DNA of 8,813 nt. Origin: Dehalococcoidia bacterium. Its GTDB lineage: Bacteria > Chloroflexota > Dehalococcoidia > Tepidiformales > Tepidiformaceae. Position 1 is the first letter of the stretch. Every line of letters begins with the position of its first letter. Location of the stretch: contig JALOAP010000104.1 in assembly GCA_023228745.1 (NCBI GenBank), forward strand, positions 1 to 8,813, given 5' to 3'. Below, piece by piece: positions 8,499 through 8,813 of this stretch. The notes beneath the pieces were generated by a model. It was given only the letters and a program-made list of their open reading frames with translations. It had not been told where the DNA came from and ran no database searches. Position numbers and translations under genes: made by a program.

Positions 8499-8813
8499 TT
8501 GGCACAGATCCCCGATTCCCACCGCGACATCCTGGTCGGTCAGAACTTCGCTCACATCGCCACCCTCGGACCGGATGGCGCTCCGCAGACCTCCCCGGTT
8601 TGGGTCGACGTCGATGGCAACGACGTGCTCTTTAACAGCGCCGAGGGCCGCCAGAAGGTTCGCAACCTGGATCGTGATCCACGCGTCGCCTTGTCCGTCC
8701 ACGACTCCGGTAATCCCTACCGCTACATCGAAATCCGCGGAAAAGTCGTCGAGAAGACGCACGAAGGGGCCGATGCACACATCGACAAGATGGCGCAGAA
8801 GTACCTGGGCGAG
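8499..8813 (+). CDS. PPOX-class probable F420-dependent oxidoreductase-family protein, 3'-truncated
   Basis: A split-barrel flavin/deazaflavin-binding protein of the pyridoxamine-5'-phosphate-oxidase-like superfamily, closest by eye to the PPOX-class F420-dependent group. These are small soluble, usually dimeric reductases or cofactor binders of often unknown substrate. The 105 visible residues are open to the window edge; relatives run about 130-145, so some 25-40 residues are missing. Seen: the N-terminus LAQIPDSHRDIL (TTG read as Met), the strand pair HIATLGPDGAPQTSPVWVDV (19-38), LFNSAEGRQKVRNLDRDPRV (44-62) with the basic residues typical of the cofactor phosphate site, and NPYRYIEIRGKVVE (72-85) followed by the EGADAHIDKMAQKYLG helix. 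An F420 rather than FMN preference is inferred from family resemblance. It is outside the nuo operon by position and function, with its own ribosome site and probably its own promoter. Confidence 0.85.
   Translation, partial: MAQIPDSHRDILVGQNFAHIATLGPDGAPQTSPVWVDVDGNDVLFNSAEGRQKVRNLDRDPRVALSVHDSGNPYRYIEIRGKVVEKTHEGADAHIDKMAQKYLGE

Noticed and set aside
8325..8780. 151-codon minus-strand open frame across the terminator and PPOX gene
   Set aside because: It runs through the hairpin and both palindromes and opposes a clearly conserved coding frame. No domain is recognised.

Overview
This GC-rich window, with third codon positions dominated by G and C, holds the distal half of a respiratory complex I operon (proton-pumping NADH:quinone oxidoreductase). 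It ends with the start of an unrelated gene. Genes run on the + strand in the canonical order nuoH (5' end missing) - nuoI - nuoJ - nuoK - nuoL - nuoM - nuoN. They are packed with overlaps or gaps of -4 to +17 bases, and most have a Shine-Dalgarno sequence inside the end of the preceding gene. A strong hairpin follows nuoN. After a 139-base intergenic region comes a TTG-started gene for a PPOX-class, probably F420-dependent flavin/deazaflavin oxidoreductase-like protein, cut by the right edge.

Organism: the standard nuo order, the sequence style of NuoH/NuoI/NuoM and the nearby F420-type PPOX gene suggest a high-GC member of Chloroflexota (perhaps the Dehalococcoidia/Tepidiforma side), with Actinomycetota as an alternative. 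This is inference from remembered family resemblance; no marker gene in the window settles it.

How the genes work together: NuoI carries the two 4Fe-4S clusters (N6a, N6b) that pass electrons towards the quinone. NuoH builds the quinone chamber and the heel of the membrane arm. NuoJ and NuoK connect the heel to the pumps. NuoN, NuoM and NuoL are the three antiporter-like proton channels. The upstream nuoA-G genes are presumably just left of the window.

The most unusual part is nuoI. Its product is 546 residues, about three times the usual 160-200. The ferredoxin-like core is followed by about 390 extra residues: a tail of four basic/acidic helical modules spaced 90-93 residues apart, joined by Ala/Pro/Gly-rich linkers. 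Two of the repeat units are almost identical in protein but differ at many synonymous sites, so the protein sequence looks selectively maintained. Other points: NuoM has leucine where the essential TM7 pump lysine normally sits, NuoH has valine at one of the clustered quinone-site glutamates, and two perfect palindromes lie just upstream of the terminal PPOX gene. The rest is ordinary complex I sequence; I see no mobile element, CRISPR array, tRNA or rRNA.
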